Shown: positions 1-11,166 of the stretch, one piece after another
How the letters are laid out: the number at the start of each line of letters is the position of its first letter
Numbering within the stretch: position 1 is the first letter of the stretch
From: Paraphaeosphaeria minitans
Taxonomy: Eukaryota > Ascomycota > Dothideomycetes > Pleosporales > Didymosphaeriaceae
Assembly (NCBI GenBank): GCA_015832175.1
Contig: WJXW01000004.1
Span: forward strand, 1,550,001-1,614,000
Length of the DNA: 64,000 nucleotides
Reading direction: 5' to 3'
Program-made: the position numbers and the translations under genes
Notes under the pieces: model-generated
The model's input: only the letters and a program-made list of their open reading frames with translations
Told to the model about the DNA's origin: nothing
Database searches by the model: none

Positions 1-207
1 TTAAGGGTTAATAGTATACTATTATACAAAGGGTAAGAAGTAGGTTTAATTAATTACGTCTAGTCTATTATACAAAGGGGCACTAAGGGCTTTATAAAGT
101 CTCTGCCTCTTAGCGCTAACCTAAGTAGTAGGTCCTTATACAGGTCCCTATAGGTAGGTAGGCCCCCACTTCACCTAGTGCTACTTGTACAATAAACTGT
201 ACAAATA
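1..207 (-). repeat. 3' LTR of copia element A (truncated by window start)
   Basis: Matches 7418-7655 and the LTRs of B and C, and lacks the first 31 bases of the plus-strand reading. Like the other LTR of A it has a single copy of the 74-bp segment that is duplicated in B and C. It includes the palindromic core atagtatactat near its start. Confidence 0.9.
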
Positions 208-317
208 CTAGCAACTTTTCTTTTATACAATAGCCTATATCTATTATATACTTCCTTTTCCTATCCTTTTCTATCTATACAGTTAGCCTTCCCCTATTAG
301 AATAGGTTATAGGGTAG

Positions 318-773
318 TGTTAGGATCTGGCCGCGCGTGAGCAGCGGGGCGCGAGCTTATCAAACCACTAGTCTGCTAGAGTTAGCTAACTAAGTAGTTA
401 GATAACAAGTTACGGGTCCTAAGAGTCCTAAGGACCGCACAGGCCTCGCCTGTATAGGAACTCTGGGACGCGTGGGACTCGCCCACACGGAACTCTGGGA
501 CATATAGGACTCTGGGACATATAGGACTCTAGGACATATAGGATTCTAGGAAGTGTGGGACTACTTAGTATATAGGAACGCGAGAATAGGCTTCTTATAC
601 TTATATTTAATCTATTTATTAATCTATTATTTAGATTCTAGTAGACTAAATTATTAACTCGTTACACTTCGCAAAATACTACTGTATTAATAAGACCTTC
701 TACCTTCTATAAGTACTCCTGCCTAAGAACCAACCTTAACCCTTTAGGACTAGCTACCCTCTTAGATTTAACA
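318..773 (+). repeat. Solo LTR of the G1p chromovirus family (456 bp)
   Basis: Begins tgttaggatc and ends tttaaca, the same length and sequence type as the LTRs of G1p (36827-37282 and 43091-43546). It is flanked by the direct repeat ggtag (313-317 and 774-778), a 5-bp target duplication, and it interrupts the 3' untranslated part of A; the unbroken sequence is seen in C near 15045. The first half contains short tandem repeats of about 17 bp built on gactctgggacatatag. It is the remnant of an inserted element that lost its body by LTR-LTR recombination. Confidence 0.95.
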
Positions 774-997
774 GGTAGGTGCAGTGTTACTATATAGTAG
801 AAGTTCTATTTGCACCTACTCTTATGTAAATAGGTAGTAATAGCTAACCTACTTAGTTTTTACCTTACCCCCTTGTACAGTAGTAGAGCCGCATTACATA
901 ATAAAACTCTTTCTAGACATATACCTTATACGTAAACAGAAAGTAGGGTGTTAAGTAATATAATACTTAGCGCTAGGTCTTAGTAAGTAAGTATAAA

Positions 998-3900
998 AGG
1001 ATGTCTTTTAGTTCCTTTAAACCCTCTCTCCTTTATTCCACTTTAATATACGTATACTTTCCTCCCTTCTTACCTTATTCTTTTTAGTATCCTAGTGTCT
1101 AGTAGCTAGTGCTCTATTACTAGTAAATATGTATAGCTTTTTTATACGATGCTAATTTTTAACAAGATATATATACACACACACACTTACTATCGTATAA
1201 TAGCTAATAACACTATTAGTCTATTAGGCGCTAGTGCCCTTGCTACTAGTGTCTTTATACTAGTTATTATAAGTTAGACTAAATTGCGTATCTAGGTTAA
1301 CCTCCCTACTAGTTCGCCTAGAATAAGGGCCTTTATACAGAGCCTAGTAGTAGACGTATAATAAATTCTCTAGAGTATTTTTATTTTTATTGTACGATGC
1401 TAACAGGTGTAGAATAAAAAGGCTAGGGTAGCCTAGATGCCCTCCTAGGACATTATCGTGTAAATTCTAGTTAGTATAAACCTCTAGCAGTAGGCTGCTC
1501 GCGTTATATAATATAAAAGATATTAGTAAGTAGTGCTTATCTAGTTGCGCAGCTAAGTTTAAAATAAGCCTTATACTTACTTATACAGCACTGCTAATAC
1601 TAGTAATTAGGTGTTCCTAGATTATTATGCAATCCTAGGTTATAAGTCTAGATTATGCGGCGCCTATATATAGAAGTTGCATAGTGCTTATTGTAAGTGT
1701 TGTATATAAGAGGGGGTAAATGTCTTTATCACACAAAAGGGTAGGTAGGCCTAGTCTTAAAATATCTAAATTATTAATATAGAAAATATATTCTTTAATG
1801 TCTTTATATAATCTCCTACAATGTGTTCCCTCTCTTATAATAAAACTATAATATTAAATTAGTAGTAGGGCTTATATAGCCTAAAAATAAATGTGTCTAT
1901 GCGAAGTTGTAGTAAGTTAGATAAAAGAAAATTTTTTTTTTTTTTTTAAAATAGTAAGTGAAATAACAAAAAAAATATTGTGTAGTAGAGTAGTTACTCT
2001 ATTATATAGTTTTTATTAATTCTGTCTACTAAAGTCTTAATAGTAATGTGTAGTTTATTTGTTAAGATTAGTGTTTAGAGTGCCTAGTTAGGTGCTTTCT
2101 TTATATAAGTATTAGTAGGATTGTCTTTACTATTAATCTACCTAATCTCTATAATTTCCTGTTTTTTGTACAACTCCCTAATTAACATAATATTAATTAT
2201 AAGGCGTTTTTCGTTTATAGTGCCTAGTCGTATAAGGCATTTATATAGGGATTTTGAGTTAGTATAGACTATAATAGAAATTAGGGGGATCTAAAGTGTT
2301 TATATAATCTATTAGAGTGTTGTGCTTAATGCAATTGCATTATTAAAACTGCTTACTAGACTATATAATTTGCTTACTAGAACACTTCTAGCTACTCTTT
2401 TACACTTTACTAAGTTCTAGTAGATAATATTACTATAGATTTTAAAGTCCTAAGTTGTTATACGATGTTCCTCTGCTAGCATAATAATAAAGCTAAGCTA
2501 TAAGCTTAGGTCTCTATTATTAGCAAAAGAGATATCTATAAAGATAAATAGCTTTATACAACCTAGATTAAGTGGAATAAATTTTAGTCCTCTTTATGTA
2601 TTCTAAATTTGCTAGTTTAAACACATGTTTAGTACCTTAATATCTTCTTTTATTAGTACTGTTGTTTGCGCGGCAATAGATAGGTTAAATATTACTTCTA
2701 GTTAGTAAACTAAAGAGATATATACACCTCTTGCTTATTATGTAATATATTAGTGTGTAGCGTCTTTATCCTAGGGATTAATTGTGCGAAAGGCTTTTAG
2801 CCTATCCCTTCTATTCTAGGGTGATAACACCCTAAATAAGTTAGATTTTATCTTTATTAAACTTAATTACCCTATCTTATGTTAAGACGCTTTTGTCCTT
2901 TGTATAAAACTTTGTAGTATAGAGCTGCTCCTCTTCTTATTATATAAAGCTTTCTATAACTACACTAAAGGTGTTATTAGTTTAGAGTCTAGTAATGCTA
3001 AACATCTTAAGTCCCTTATCTATAATAAGTAAGCATAGGTTGTACGTTAACACATGCATCCTTAGTTTCTCCTTATAGTAGTTATAGTATATCTTAAACT
3101 AGTAGAGACCTAATTCTACTGCGCCATATAGAGGTTGTACAACTTATAGAATTATGTTTAGTAGGAAGAAATCGCGTATTTCTACTAGTAGTTAGGCGTA
3201 CAATATACGAAGGAGTTTATTAGTAGACTATATAGGCCTAAGTAATATCCCTAAGCTTAATGTGCATGTTGTATAACTAAATTAGTATTATAAAAAGAGC
3301 TAATAGTAACCTTTAGCTTATACGCTAGATAGTAAAGAATTATATAAAGATCTCCTCTTTTTCTTTATTTAAATAGCTAGTAAAGACAAGTCTTAATTTC
3401 TTATATAGTTAGGTTATCTTGCCTTTAATCTTTTGTACAAGATATAGGTTAAAGATATAACTAGATTATTTATTAGGGTTGTATAATAAGATTTTAAAAG
3501 TGCTATTAGTAATAAGGGCATTTATTTCTACTACATCTAATTCTTTAAAGGGCTAGCTAGGTGTAGTAATAATGCTATCTACACAAAGCTTTAGTATAAG
3601 CTTAAAGTTATCTTTTTTTTTTAGGTAATAAACTAGGTATTTAGTCTTCCTAATCTTTATTAAGCTTCACCTAATTATATAACTATAGTAGTTTAGTCCT
3701 TTTTAGGTCTTTCCTTTAGCCTTAGCTTTAGAGTTTTAATTTATGCGGCTATAGAAGCATCTATATCCTATAGTTTCTATATACTGTCTTTAGTTACATA
3801 ATAGTATAGTTTAACCTATATATAGCGCAGTTTTAGCGGTCTATTTTTAAGCTCTAAGATAATATCTCTTTCTTTAATACTCTTAATCTTATATAGTCCT

Positions 3901-5227
3901 TACTATCCCTTCTTTTCTCTCTAGGCTATAACTTTAGAGTCTAGTGGGAGTGTAAGGGTTCTGTGCGATAATAGGCTATTCCTAGTGTTAATTATATAAA
4001 CAACTTTAACTTTAGTTCTATCCTTCTTAAGTATTTTTATTACTTTCTATACTACATTAGCTTAGGCAATTAGTTCTAGTAAAAGTAGAGAGTCTTTATT
4101 AATCCTTAGGTAGGCACTAAAGACTAGGAGAGTAAGTACTATACTATTAGGCTAAGCTGTATTATTTAGTGCCTTTACTACTATTTATAACACTATTTTA
4201 TTATCTATATAACTATTAATCTTAGCTCTTAGGATATTATACGCTTAGCGTAGTAGTATATATACTTTTTTAATCTTACCTACAGCCTAGTGTACCTCTA
4301 CTAGCATTTGCCTATATTCTGCCCTAACTATCTTCGCACAATTCTAAAACTTGTTAGAAGCGAAGTTAGTTCCTAGGTTATAGATAATATAATCTAGTAG
4401 GCCTTAGTATACATTAATCTAGCATCTTATTAAGTTATCCTAGGTGTCTTATATAGTTATTAATCTTAGGAATTAGGCTGCCTAAAAGGATATATCTATA
4501 TTAATAATATATAGGACATCCCTTTTACTAATTTATACAATATTAACAATAATTTTATAGTTAAAGTATAAGTTATTTTAAATAGAGAACTTAAAGCGTT
4601 TTAGCGCTTAGTTATATAACTAGTAGTAGTAATAGAACTTCTTTACTTCTTTTAGTATAGAGCTCTCTACTTTATACCCTACCTAAGTAAGAAGCTTATA
4701 TAGTCTTTCTATCTAAAGGTATCTAAAATAGCAGTATAGGCGTTAGAGTTCTGTCTCTATAAAGAAGAAAGCTAATTCCTTATTACTAAGGTTAAAGAAG
4801 GGGTAACTCTACTTTTATATAACTAGGACTATTATACTATTCCTTTATATAATAACATCTAGGATGTTATTAAAGTATGCCCTAAGTCTGTTAGCATTTA
4901 CTAGTAATAGCAGGAATAGTGTTAAAGAGTTAAAGATATAGTAGGTTACTATTTCTATAGGGTTAGTAATTTATATAGTGCCTAGAGATATCTAGGAACC
5001 CTATCCTCTAAAGCTAATATTAGTAGATCCTAGTAACTAGTCTACTTTAGTAGTTAGGTTTTTATGTAAGTAGGCAGTAAGCTAGTTCTTTCCTACTATA
5101 AACACTTATGCGGCGCCTATATCCTAGAGTTCTTTTTAGTACTTTGTATAATACTAACTAGCTAGAGTAAATAGTTATGTAGATTCCTCTATATTCTTAT
5201 TATCCTTACTATATTAGATGTCTTCGC
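998..5227 (-). pseudogene. pol: Copia A pol: integrase, reverse transcriptase, RNase H (broken)
   Basis: Reads right to left. Around 3900-4250 the minus strand gives the end of a copia integrase (LNNTA-PNSIV-LLVFSAYLRI, then RNSLLSHRT). Around 3000-3480 it gives the copia RT block: LVFTSYLNKEKEEI, then TIQRIS and LRDIT-AY. The catalytic motif is read as xTNNT at 2970-2984, which RIP reversal makes QTDDT rather than the YVDD of many copia elements. It follows IYYNYYKEKLRMHV, the helix typical of fungal RVT_2 proteins. Stops (TAA/TAG) are frequent. Exactly this stretch is absent from B and C, whose sequences join at positions equivalent to about 998 and 5227. Domain identity is secure; boundaries are not. 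Confidence 0.8.
1160..1187. repeat. Short (AT/AC)n microsatellite
   Basis: A run of ta and ca dinucleotides (atatatacacacacacac) inside the pol relic of A. CA runs should be RIP targets, so it may have arisen or expanded after mutation. Confidence 0.7.
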
Positions 5228-6966
5228 TAGTTATGTAATAAAAGTAGGTAGTAGAAGTAAAGTATAAGGTAGCCTTCTATTCCTTTTTTTTATTACTCTA
5301 TTAGTCTTGTTTATCTTCCTCCTCTTTTATATAATAGTCTTCTTCCTCTAGCTCTCTTTTAAAGTTAAGGATATATGCTTATACATCTATAGTAAAGGGT
5401 TTATATTTATAGAAGTTAGCGTATAATAATATATATTGCCTTCTAGCTCGTTAAGTATCCTTTAGTAGATAGTTAGTAGACTAGCATCTTTCTTTATAGT
5501 ATATAAAGCATTTCTACTTTATGCGAGAGCTTAAACTTCTAAAGTTACCCCTTCCTTTTAGTCTAAAGGTTAATCTACCTCTAAAGGGGCTAGATCCTCT
5601 TATGCAATTAGGATTATTATATTATTAATTAGTATAGTACACCTCTTTACTATTTTAGAAGAACTATAACTTCTTCTTATTTTTAGTAATTTAGAGTAAC
5701 GCATAAAGGTTACTAAGTAAGCCTTCTACTATATTTTTAAGGTTAAACATAGCTTATTTAAGGTTAGAATAGCTGTGGCATACTTATATAATAGTAGTAT
5801 ATAGTTATAGTTTACTACTAAAGCCTTGTCTAAGAGCCCTTTAGGCTAAAGTGAGCTTATTAATTATTACTTCTAGGGCCTTATATAATATAGCAGCTAG
5901 ATTATCCCTTTTATAGCGTTTAAAGGTAAGAGTAGTCTAGTCTATCTAGTACTAATTATAATTAACACTAGTGTTAAAGTGCCTATTTAGTCTATTATAC
6001 AATTCATCCTATAGAAGTCCTAGTCTAATATTATATAGGTAGTAGGTGCTCGCACGATTAGAAAGGATTCCTAGAAAGATATTTGTATACTAGTCCTATA
6101 GTATACCTAGCCTATAGTATAGTTCTCTAAAGACTTTTGCCTTATCTACTAGGATATTATATAGCCTACTAGTGTAGTTATTCTCTTTACTCTAAGCCTT
6201 CTAAAAGAGGATAATCTTATCTAGCTAGATATAAGCATAATCTCCTAGTTGTTAAGGAGACTAGGAGTGTGTAGCCTCTTTATACGATGTAGTTTGTTAG
6301 GCAAAAGCAGTCTAAGTTTTAGGCTACTGCTACTAGTGTAGCTCTATATATAGTGTCTCTATTCTTATATATATAGGGATGGGCCCTAGCTGTGCTCTAT
6401 ATATATATACATTACCTATAAATAGTGTAGGTTATATTATTAGAATTATATAAAGTAGTTTAGGTTGCAGTTGCAGCATTATTATATAAAGGGTCTATAG
6501 CTTATAGTTAAGCTGTAATAGTTTAAAGAGTTTCTTTACATAGGTGTCTTTTATTATAGAATTAGTAGTAACAAAGCCTTTTTTTATAAGAAAAGTAATA
6601 AGCTCTCTTCTTACTATATAACTAATTTTATTAAAGGTTCTCTCTTTTTAGTTATTAAAATCTTTAGTAAAAGAAAAGATTACCTTTTTACTTTTAAGGC
6701 TGCTTACGCGATATTACGTAATTATATATACTATATAAGTGTTTAGCTATTTTAAAGAAGGGGGTAGGTAGCTGTGTAAATCTACTCTATCTATCTAGTA
6801 CTTTTGTGCGATCTCTCCTCTTAAGGTAATAGCCTTAATATTTATTACTTCCTCTACTTATTAAAGCTATATTACTTTATCTTTTTACTAAAGAGGCAGT
6901 ATTAATTGTTACGTAATGTCTTTAGGTTATAGTTCCTCTAAGAAGTCTCCTAGTCTTAAGGCTATA
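5228..6966 (-). pseudogene. gag: Copia A gag (broken)
   Basis: Homologous along its length to the gag of B (11167-12910) and C. The start codon position corresponds to the ATG of B but has been mutated (cat to tat on the plus strand near 6964). The zinc knuckle lies at about 5480-5520; its first part reads CFIYYKE against CFMCYKE in B, one Cys having become Tyr. It is preceded by a tandemly repeated leader and followed directly by pol, consistent with a gag-pol polyprotein. It would form the virus-like particle. Many in-frame TAA/TAG are present. Confidence 0.8.
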
Positions 6967-6992
6967 TTATTATTGTCTTTCTTAGTTATGCG

Positions 6993-7078
6993 ACGTATCT
7001 ACGTTTAGTTATTGCTAGTTTAATTGTGCGACGTGTTTACGTTTAGTTATTGCTAGTTTAATTGTGCGACGTGTTTTT
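6993..7078. repeat. About 41-bp tandem repeat, two copies, in leader of A
   Basis: Two adjacent copies containing acgtttagttattgctagtt, each followed by a tgtgcgacgtgt-type motif, just upstream of gag. The counterparts in B (11096-11150) and C (17035-17125) carry the same arrangement, so it is an element feature and not a local duplication. Confidence 0.75.
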
Positions 7079-7097
7079 TAGGGTTGTAAATATACTC

Positions 7098-7327
7098 ACT
7101 ATCTCCTTTCTTTTCTATAGAATAGCTTAAACTAGATTATACAACTCTTTATAGATGTGTGCGCTTTGTTTCTGCTTATTATATAATCTAAAATTTAATC
7201 TTTAGTAAAGGTACTATCTCCTTTCTTTTCTATAGAATAGCTTAGACTAGATTATACAACTCTTTATAGATGTACGCGCTTTGTTTCTACTTATTATATA
7301 ATCTAAAATTTAATCTCTAGTAAAGGT
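7098..7327. repeat. 115-bp direct repeat, two copies, in 5' leader of A
   Basis: Two head-to-tail copies begin with actatctcctttcttttc at 7098 and 7213. The same pair is found in B (about 10842-11072) and C (about 17146-17375). The position between 5' LTR and gag suggests a conserved leader or packaging region; that role is inference. Confidence 0.85.
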
Positions 7328-7417
7328 AATAATATAGAGCCTACGCATCCAGCTTATAGGGCGCTCTGTCTTTAGACCTTACTAGTTTGCAGTTAATTAG
7401 AATTAACTACTAATTAG

Positions 7418-7655
7418 TGTTAGTTTAGCTCAATCTGCAATTAAGTATTTAAGGGTTAATAGTATACTATTGTACAAAGGGTAAGAAGTAGGTTTAATTA
7501 ATTATGTCTGGTCTATCGTACAAAGGGGCACTAAGGGCTTTATGAAGTCTCTGCCTCTTAGCGCTGACCTAAGTAGTGGGTCCTTGTGCGGGTCCCTACA
7601 GGTAGGCAGGCCCCCACTTTACCTAGTGCTACTTATACGATAAACTATACGGACA
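7418..7655 (-). repeat. 5' LTR of copia element A (238 bp)
   Basis: The plus-strand reading begins tgttagtttagctc and ends tacggaca, so the LTR on the minus strand is tgtc...aaca. It lacks the 74-bp internal duplication found in the 312-bp LTRs of B and C. It contains tagtatacta, the core of a perfect palindrome. Confidence 0.92.
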
Positions 7656-7874
7656 GCGTTTCTATATACTTTAAGTAATTAGTAGACTAATTGCTCTAAT
7701 TAAACTAATTAAGTACTAATTAGTTGTTTAGTATATTAAGTGCTTGGTCTAATTAGTTATTTTAGCGCTCTAATTACACTAATTAGGTTACGTAACCTTG
7801 TGTGCTGTGCCACTTAAATAATAAATATAGATACATATAAAGATCTTAAGAGGCCTAGCCTTTAGATCTTAATA
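7656..7874 (-). repeat. 3' LTR of G1m, inner 219 bp
   Basis: Identical in layout to 20235-20453. The inner edge is marked by a purine tract on the minus strand (aggagggagataa, rc of 7875 onward), the polypurine primer for plus-strand DNA. It contains ggttacgtaacc (7786-7797), the RIP product of ggtcacgtgacc at 20365-20376 in the other LTR. Confidence 0.9.
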
Positions 7875-7983
7875 TTATCTCCCTCCTTACTAGGATTTGT
7901 TCTTAAATTATATAACTGTGTCTTGTGCCTAGTTATAACTAGAGCTTACCCCACGTTATAAGTAGCGTTAGCTTACTTATATT

Positions 7984-8600
7984 ATGCCCTAACAACCTTC
8001 TAAGTCTAGCACTACCTATTACTATTACCTAACTAATTTTATTAACTCCTTTAGCAAAGTTATAGTTAAGAAATACTTAACGTATATAAAACATAACTGT
8101 GTTTATAAGGTTTATGTTTAGTCTAGAAAATATAGAGAATATATTTATTAAGGTTAATATTATAATATACGCGTTTTAGAGTCTAAGTTTAAGCGTTTAT
8201 AAGCAGAGAAAATAAAATTACGTGTATAAATAAAAGAGTTAAAGGAAACATAGGAGGCTGCGTTTAAGGCCTATAAAAAGGCGTTAGAGAAATTATAGGT
8301 TATATACGCATATAAAGATTAGTTACGTTAGTAAATAGACTTACTAGATAAGCGTACTAAAAATGCAATAGCAGTTAAAGAGAAGAATATTAAGGAGGCT
8401 AAATCTTATAAAGCTATTAATCTAGTAGTTAATAAGACTCCTTTAGGTCCCTTCTTATCCCCTACAACATAGAGCGCTTTTAAGGATTTCCTATTAGAAT
8501 TCTAGAATAATCTAGTGCCTTTACTATCTTAGGTACAAATATTATTATACTATATAGGTTGTTAGTAGAATTCTCTAATCTTTTATTAACAGTTTCCTAA
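7984..8600 (+). pseudogene. Antisense ORF of G1m: Cys-cluster plus coiled-coil protein
   Basis: Lies opposite to gag-pol, between the 3' LTR and the end of pol. From ATG at 7984 one frame reads about 190 codons interrupted only by TAG/TAA, which RIP reversal turns into Gln. Early residues are M-P-x-Q-P-S-K-S-S-T-T. Two clusters follow in which Tyr alternates with Cys (K-Y-L-T-Y-x4-C and K-Y-R-E-Y-x6-Y); with Cys-to-Tyr reversal they become CxxC-x4-C and CxxC-x6-C. Then comes a charged heptad region (FKRLQAEKIKLR, IKELKETQEAAFKAYKKALE), a likely coiled coil, and a tail with PLGPFLSPTTQSAFKDFL. Homologues occur at the same place in the copy at 58262-60085 and, more distantly, in G1p. Known Cys-rich coiled-coil hypothetical proteins of ascomycetes have a similar layout. 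Function unknown. Confidence 0.7.
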
Positions 8601-10435
8601 GTAGTTTTTTAGTTCCTAAGTGTTTTCGCTGTGTAGGTAACCTTTCTACTTAATAAGGTACACGTTCCTATGCTAATTATATTCTAGAATTCTTTTAACC
8701 TTAAATTTATTTTTTTCCTTAGTTCTGTAGTAGAAGGTGATTCTAACTAGTGTATTAGGGTCTGCTAGTTCTAGTAGTAATATGTAGAATACTAGGTATA
8801 TCTTTGCATCTGGCGGTAGTTCTAACTTATAGTTTACTAGTAATATTTGCTTAGAAATGTAAAATAGTCTAACCTTAATATAATCTAGTTTCTTGCGTTT
8901 TTCCTTCTAAGTTTAAAGGTTCTTTATAAATAGATATACTTTATCCCCCTTCTTTAGCTAAGGTGCTATTTTTTATTTTTTATTTTAATATAAAATTAAT
9001 TGCTACTAAGCTTTCTTAAGATTCTCTTAGAGTTATTAGTGTATTTTCTTTATATTTTCTGCTATATTTATAGCTTCTTTTACTTTAATTGTCGTAGGAA
9101 ATTATTAGTTAAAGAGATGTAAGTGTCTTCTGTAGTTTGTATAGAATAGTATATGTCCTAATACTGCTAATACTTTGTTATTATAGGCTAACTGTGCTAT
9201 AGGTAGTAATAAAACCTAGTTATTCTTCTAACTGTTACAGTAGATGCGTAGGTACGTTTCTATAGTTTAGTTCGTACGTTCTGTCTATCTGTCTGTTTGT
9301 AGATAGTAAGCTATTAATAGTTTTTATTTTGTTCTAAGTAGTGCTATAAGCGTTATCTAATAATTTAACGTAAAGAGCTTGTCTCTATTACTAATAATTC
9401 TTTTTAGGATTCTATAGTGTCTAATTAGTTAGTCTAGAATAAGAAAAGTAAGTTCCTTTGCTATTATTCTTTTAAGGCATAGAATAAGCTTAACATACTT
9501 AGTTAGTTAGTAGACTATTACTAGTATACTGTTGTATTTAATTCCTATTATTAGATCCTTAGAGTTTAGAATTCCTGTAATAAAATCCATAGTAATATCT
9601 TTCTATAGTACTGTTAGTATTTTAATTACTTACATCTCTCTATATTTAAGATATATACTATATTTATTTCTCTAGTATTCTATATATTTATAGATGTAAG
9701 TTGTTATAGCTTCCTTAATTCCTTTAAAGGTGTAATTCTTTTAGATAAGTTTCCTTATTTTTGTGATACCTAGGTGTCTATATATAGGGTTATTGTAGTA
9801 TTGTTAGATAATCTTAGTCTATAGATATTCTAGAACTTCTTAGTTAATTACTAGAAGTTAATTTAGTTCTACTATTAGTTCTAGAGATCTATCTTTGGCT
9901 TTGCGAAGGATTACAGAGAAGGTTTTTGCCTTTTCTCCTACTAAATTACTTTATTAGCTAAGAGCGTCTGCTCTGCTATTTTCTTTCTTAGCTACATAGA
10001 TAATTTTAAACTTGTACTGCCCTATAGTTTATAACTATCTTTATTATTATGGCGTAAGTTCTTTTATTGTCGTGAACCTTAGAAGGTTCTTATAATCTAT
10101 ATAGATTTCTAGCGTTAAGTAACTAAGCGCGTAAATCCTCTAATGCTTTAAGGCTTTAATAATAGCATAGACTTTTTTATTATATACGTTATATTGTGTT
10201 TCGGCGTTATTAAATTTATATAAGTAATAGGTAATTAGGTGCTATTTACTATTACGTTCTTATTTAGCGTAGGCGCCTAGCGTAAGATCGCTAGCATCTG
10301 TTTTAAAGCGTAATAGTTTATTGTTTCTAAAATAAACAAGGATAGGTTCTATAATATATACTGTCTTAAAGAGTTAGAATAACATTCTACACTTATCTAT
10401 CTATTTAAAGGGTATATCCTTCTTTATAAAATTTA
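8600..10435 (-). pseudogene. pol: G1m pol 3' part: RNase H, integrase, chromodomain
   Basis: Aligns end to end with 40600-42500 of G1p read on the other strand: RNase H (KTDASDLTLGAYA-like, about 10260-10320), the long integrase region and a chromodomain-like end near 8640-8760. It is broken by RIP stops and separated from RT by the insertion of B at 10441. In the family, integrase inserts the cDNA and the chromodomain targets it to modified histones. Confidence 0.82.
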
Positions 10436-10440
10436 TTAAA

Positions 10441-10752
10441 TGTCCGTACAGTTTATCGTACAAATAGCACTAAGTAAAATAGGGGCCTGCCTACCTATAG
10501 GGACCCGCACAAGGACCCACTACTTAGGTCAGCGCTAAGAGGCAGAGACTTTATAAGGCCTTGCCTACCTATAGGGACCTGCACAAGGACCCCCTGCTTA
10601 GGTTAGCGCTAAGAGGCAGAGACTTTATAAAGCCCTTAGTGCCCCTTTGTATGATAGACAAGACGTAATTAATTGAACCTACTTCTTACCCTTTGTATAA
10701 TAGTATACTATTAACCCTTAAATACTTAATTGCAGATTAAGCTAAACTAACA
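10441..10752 (+). repeat. 5' LTR of B (312 bp)
   Basis: tgtccgtacag to aactaaca. It contains a 74-bp tandem duplication (each unit includes tacctatagggacc and gcgctaagaggcagagactt) that accounts exactly for the difference from the 238-bp LTR of A. A perfect 16-bp palindrome taatagtatactatta lies at 10698-10713. Confidence 0.95.
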
Positions 10753-10841
10753 CTAATTAGTGGTTAATTCCAATTAACTGCAAACTAGCAAGGTCTAAAG
10801 ACAGAGCGCCCTATAAGCTAAATGCGCAGGCTCTGTATTAT

Positions 10842-11072
10842 TACCTTTACTAGAGATTAAATTTTAGATTATATAATAAGCAGAAACACAGCGCGCACAT
10901 CTGTAAAGAGTCACATAATCTAGTCTAAGCTATTCTATAGAAAAGAAAGGAGATAATACCTTTACTAGAGATCGAATTTTGGATTATACAACAAGTAGAA
11001 ACAAAGCGCGCACATTTGTAAAGAGTCGCACGATCTAGTCTAAGCTATTCTATAGAAAAGAAAGGAGATAGT
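10842..11072. repeat. 115-bp direct repeat, two copies, in 5' leader of B
   Basis: Same repeat pair as in A and C. The second copy keeps gtcgcacgatctag where the first has the transition-mutated gtcacataatctag. Confidence 0.85.
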
Positions 11073-11166
11073 GAGCACATTTACAACCCTAAAAAACACG
11101 TCGCACGATTGAACTAGCGACAACTAAACGTAGACACGTTGCACGACTAAGAAAGACAACAATAAC

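Larger units (their letters stand above)
1..7655 (-). mobile_element. Ty1/copia LTR retrotransposon 'A' with gag and pol, RIP-mutated
   Basis: The element is bounded on the right by a 238-bp LTR (7418-7655) and on the left by the same LTR missing its first 31 bases, which lie before the window. Without the nested solo LTR (318-773) the element is about 7.2 kb. It reads leftwards: 5' LTR, a leader with tandem repeats, gag with a zinc knuckle, pol with integrase then reverse transcriptase (copia order), 3' LTR. It sits inside the 3' LTR of G1m, and the bases after its right end (gcgtt, 7656-7660) occur at the matching place in the intact G1m LTR (20235-20239). It looks like the autonomous relative of B and C, which share its gag and LTR but lack pol. 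Confidence 0.88.

Noticed and set aside
1..20. ttaagggtta as a telomere-like repeat
   Set aside because: It is part of the copia LTR found in several places; no tandem TTAGGG follows.
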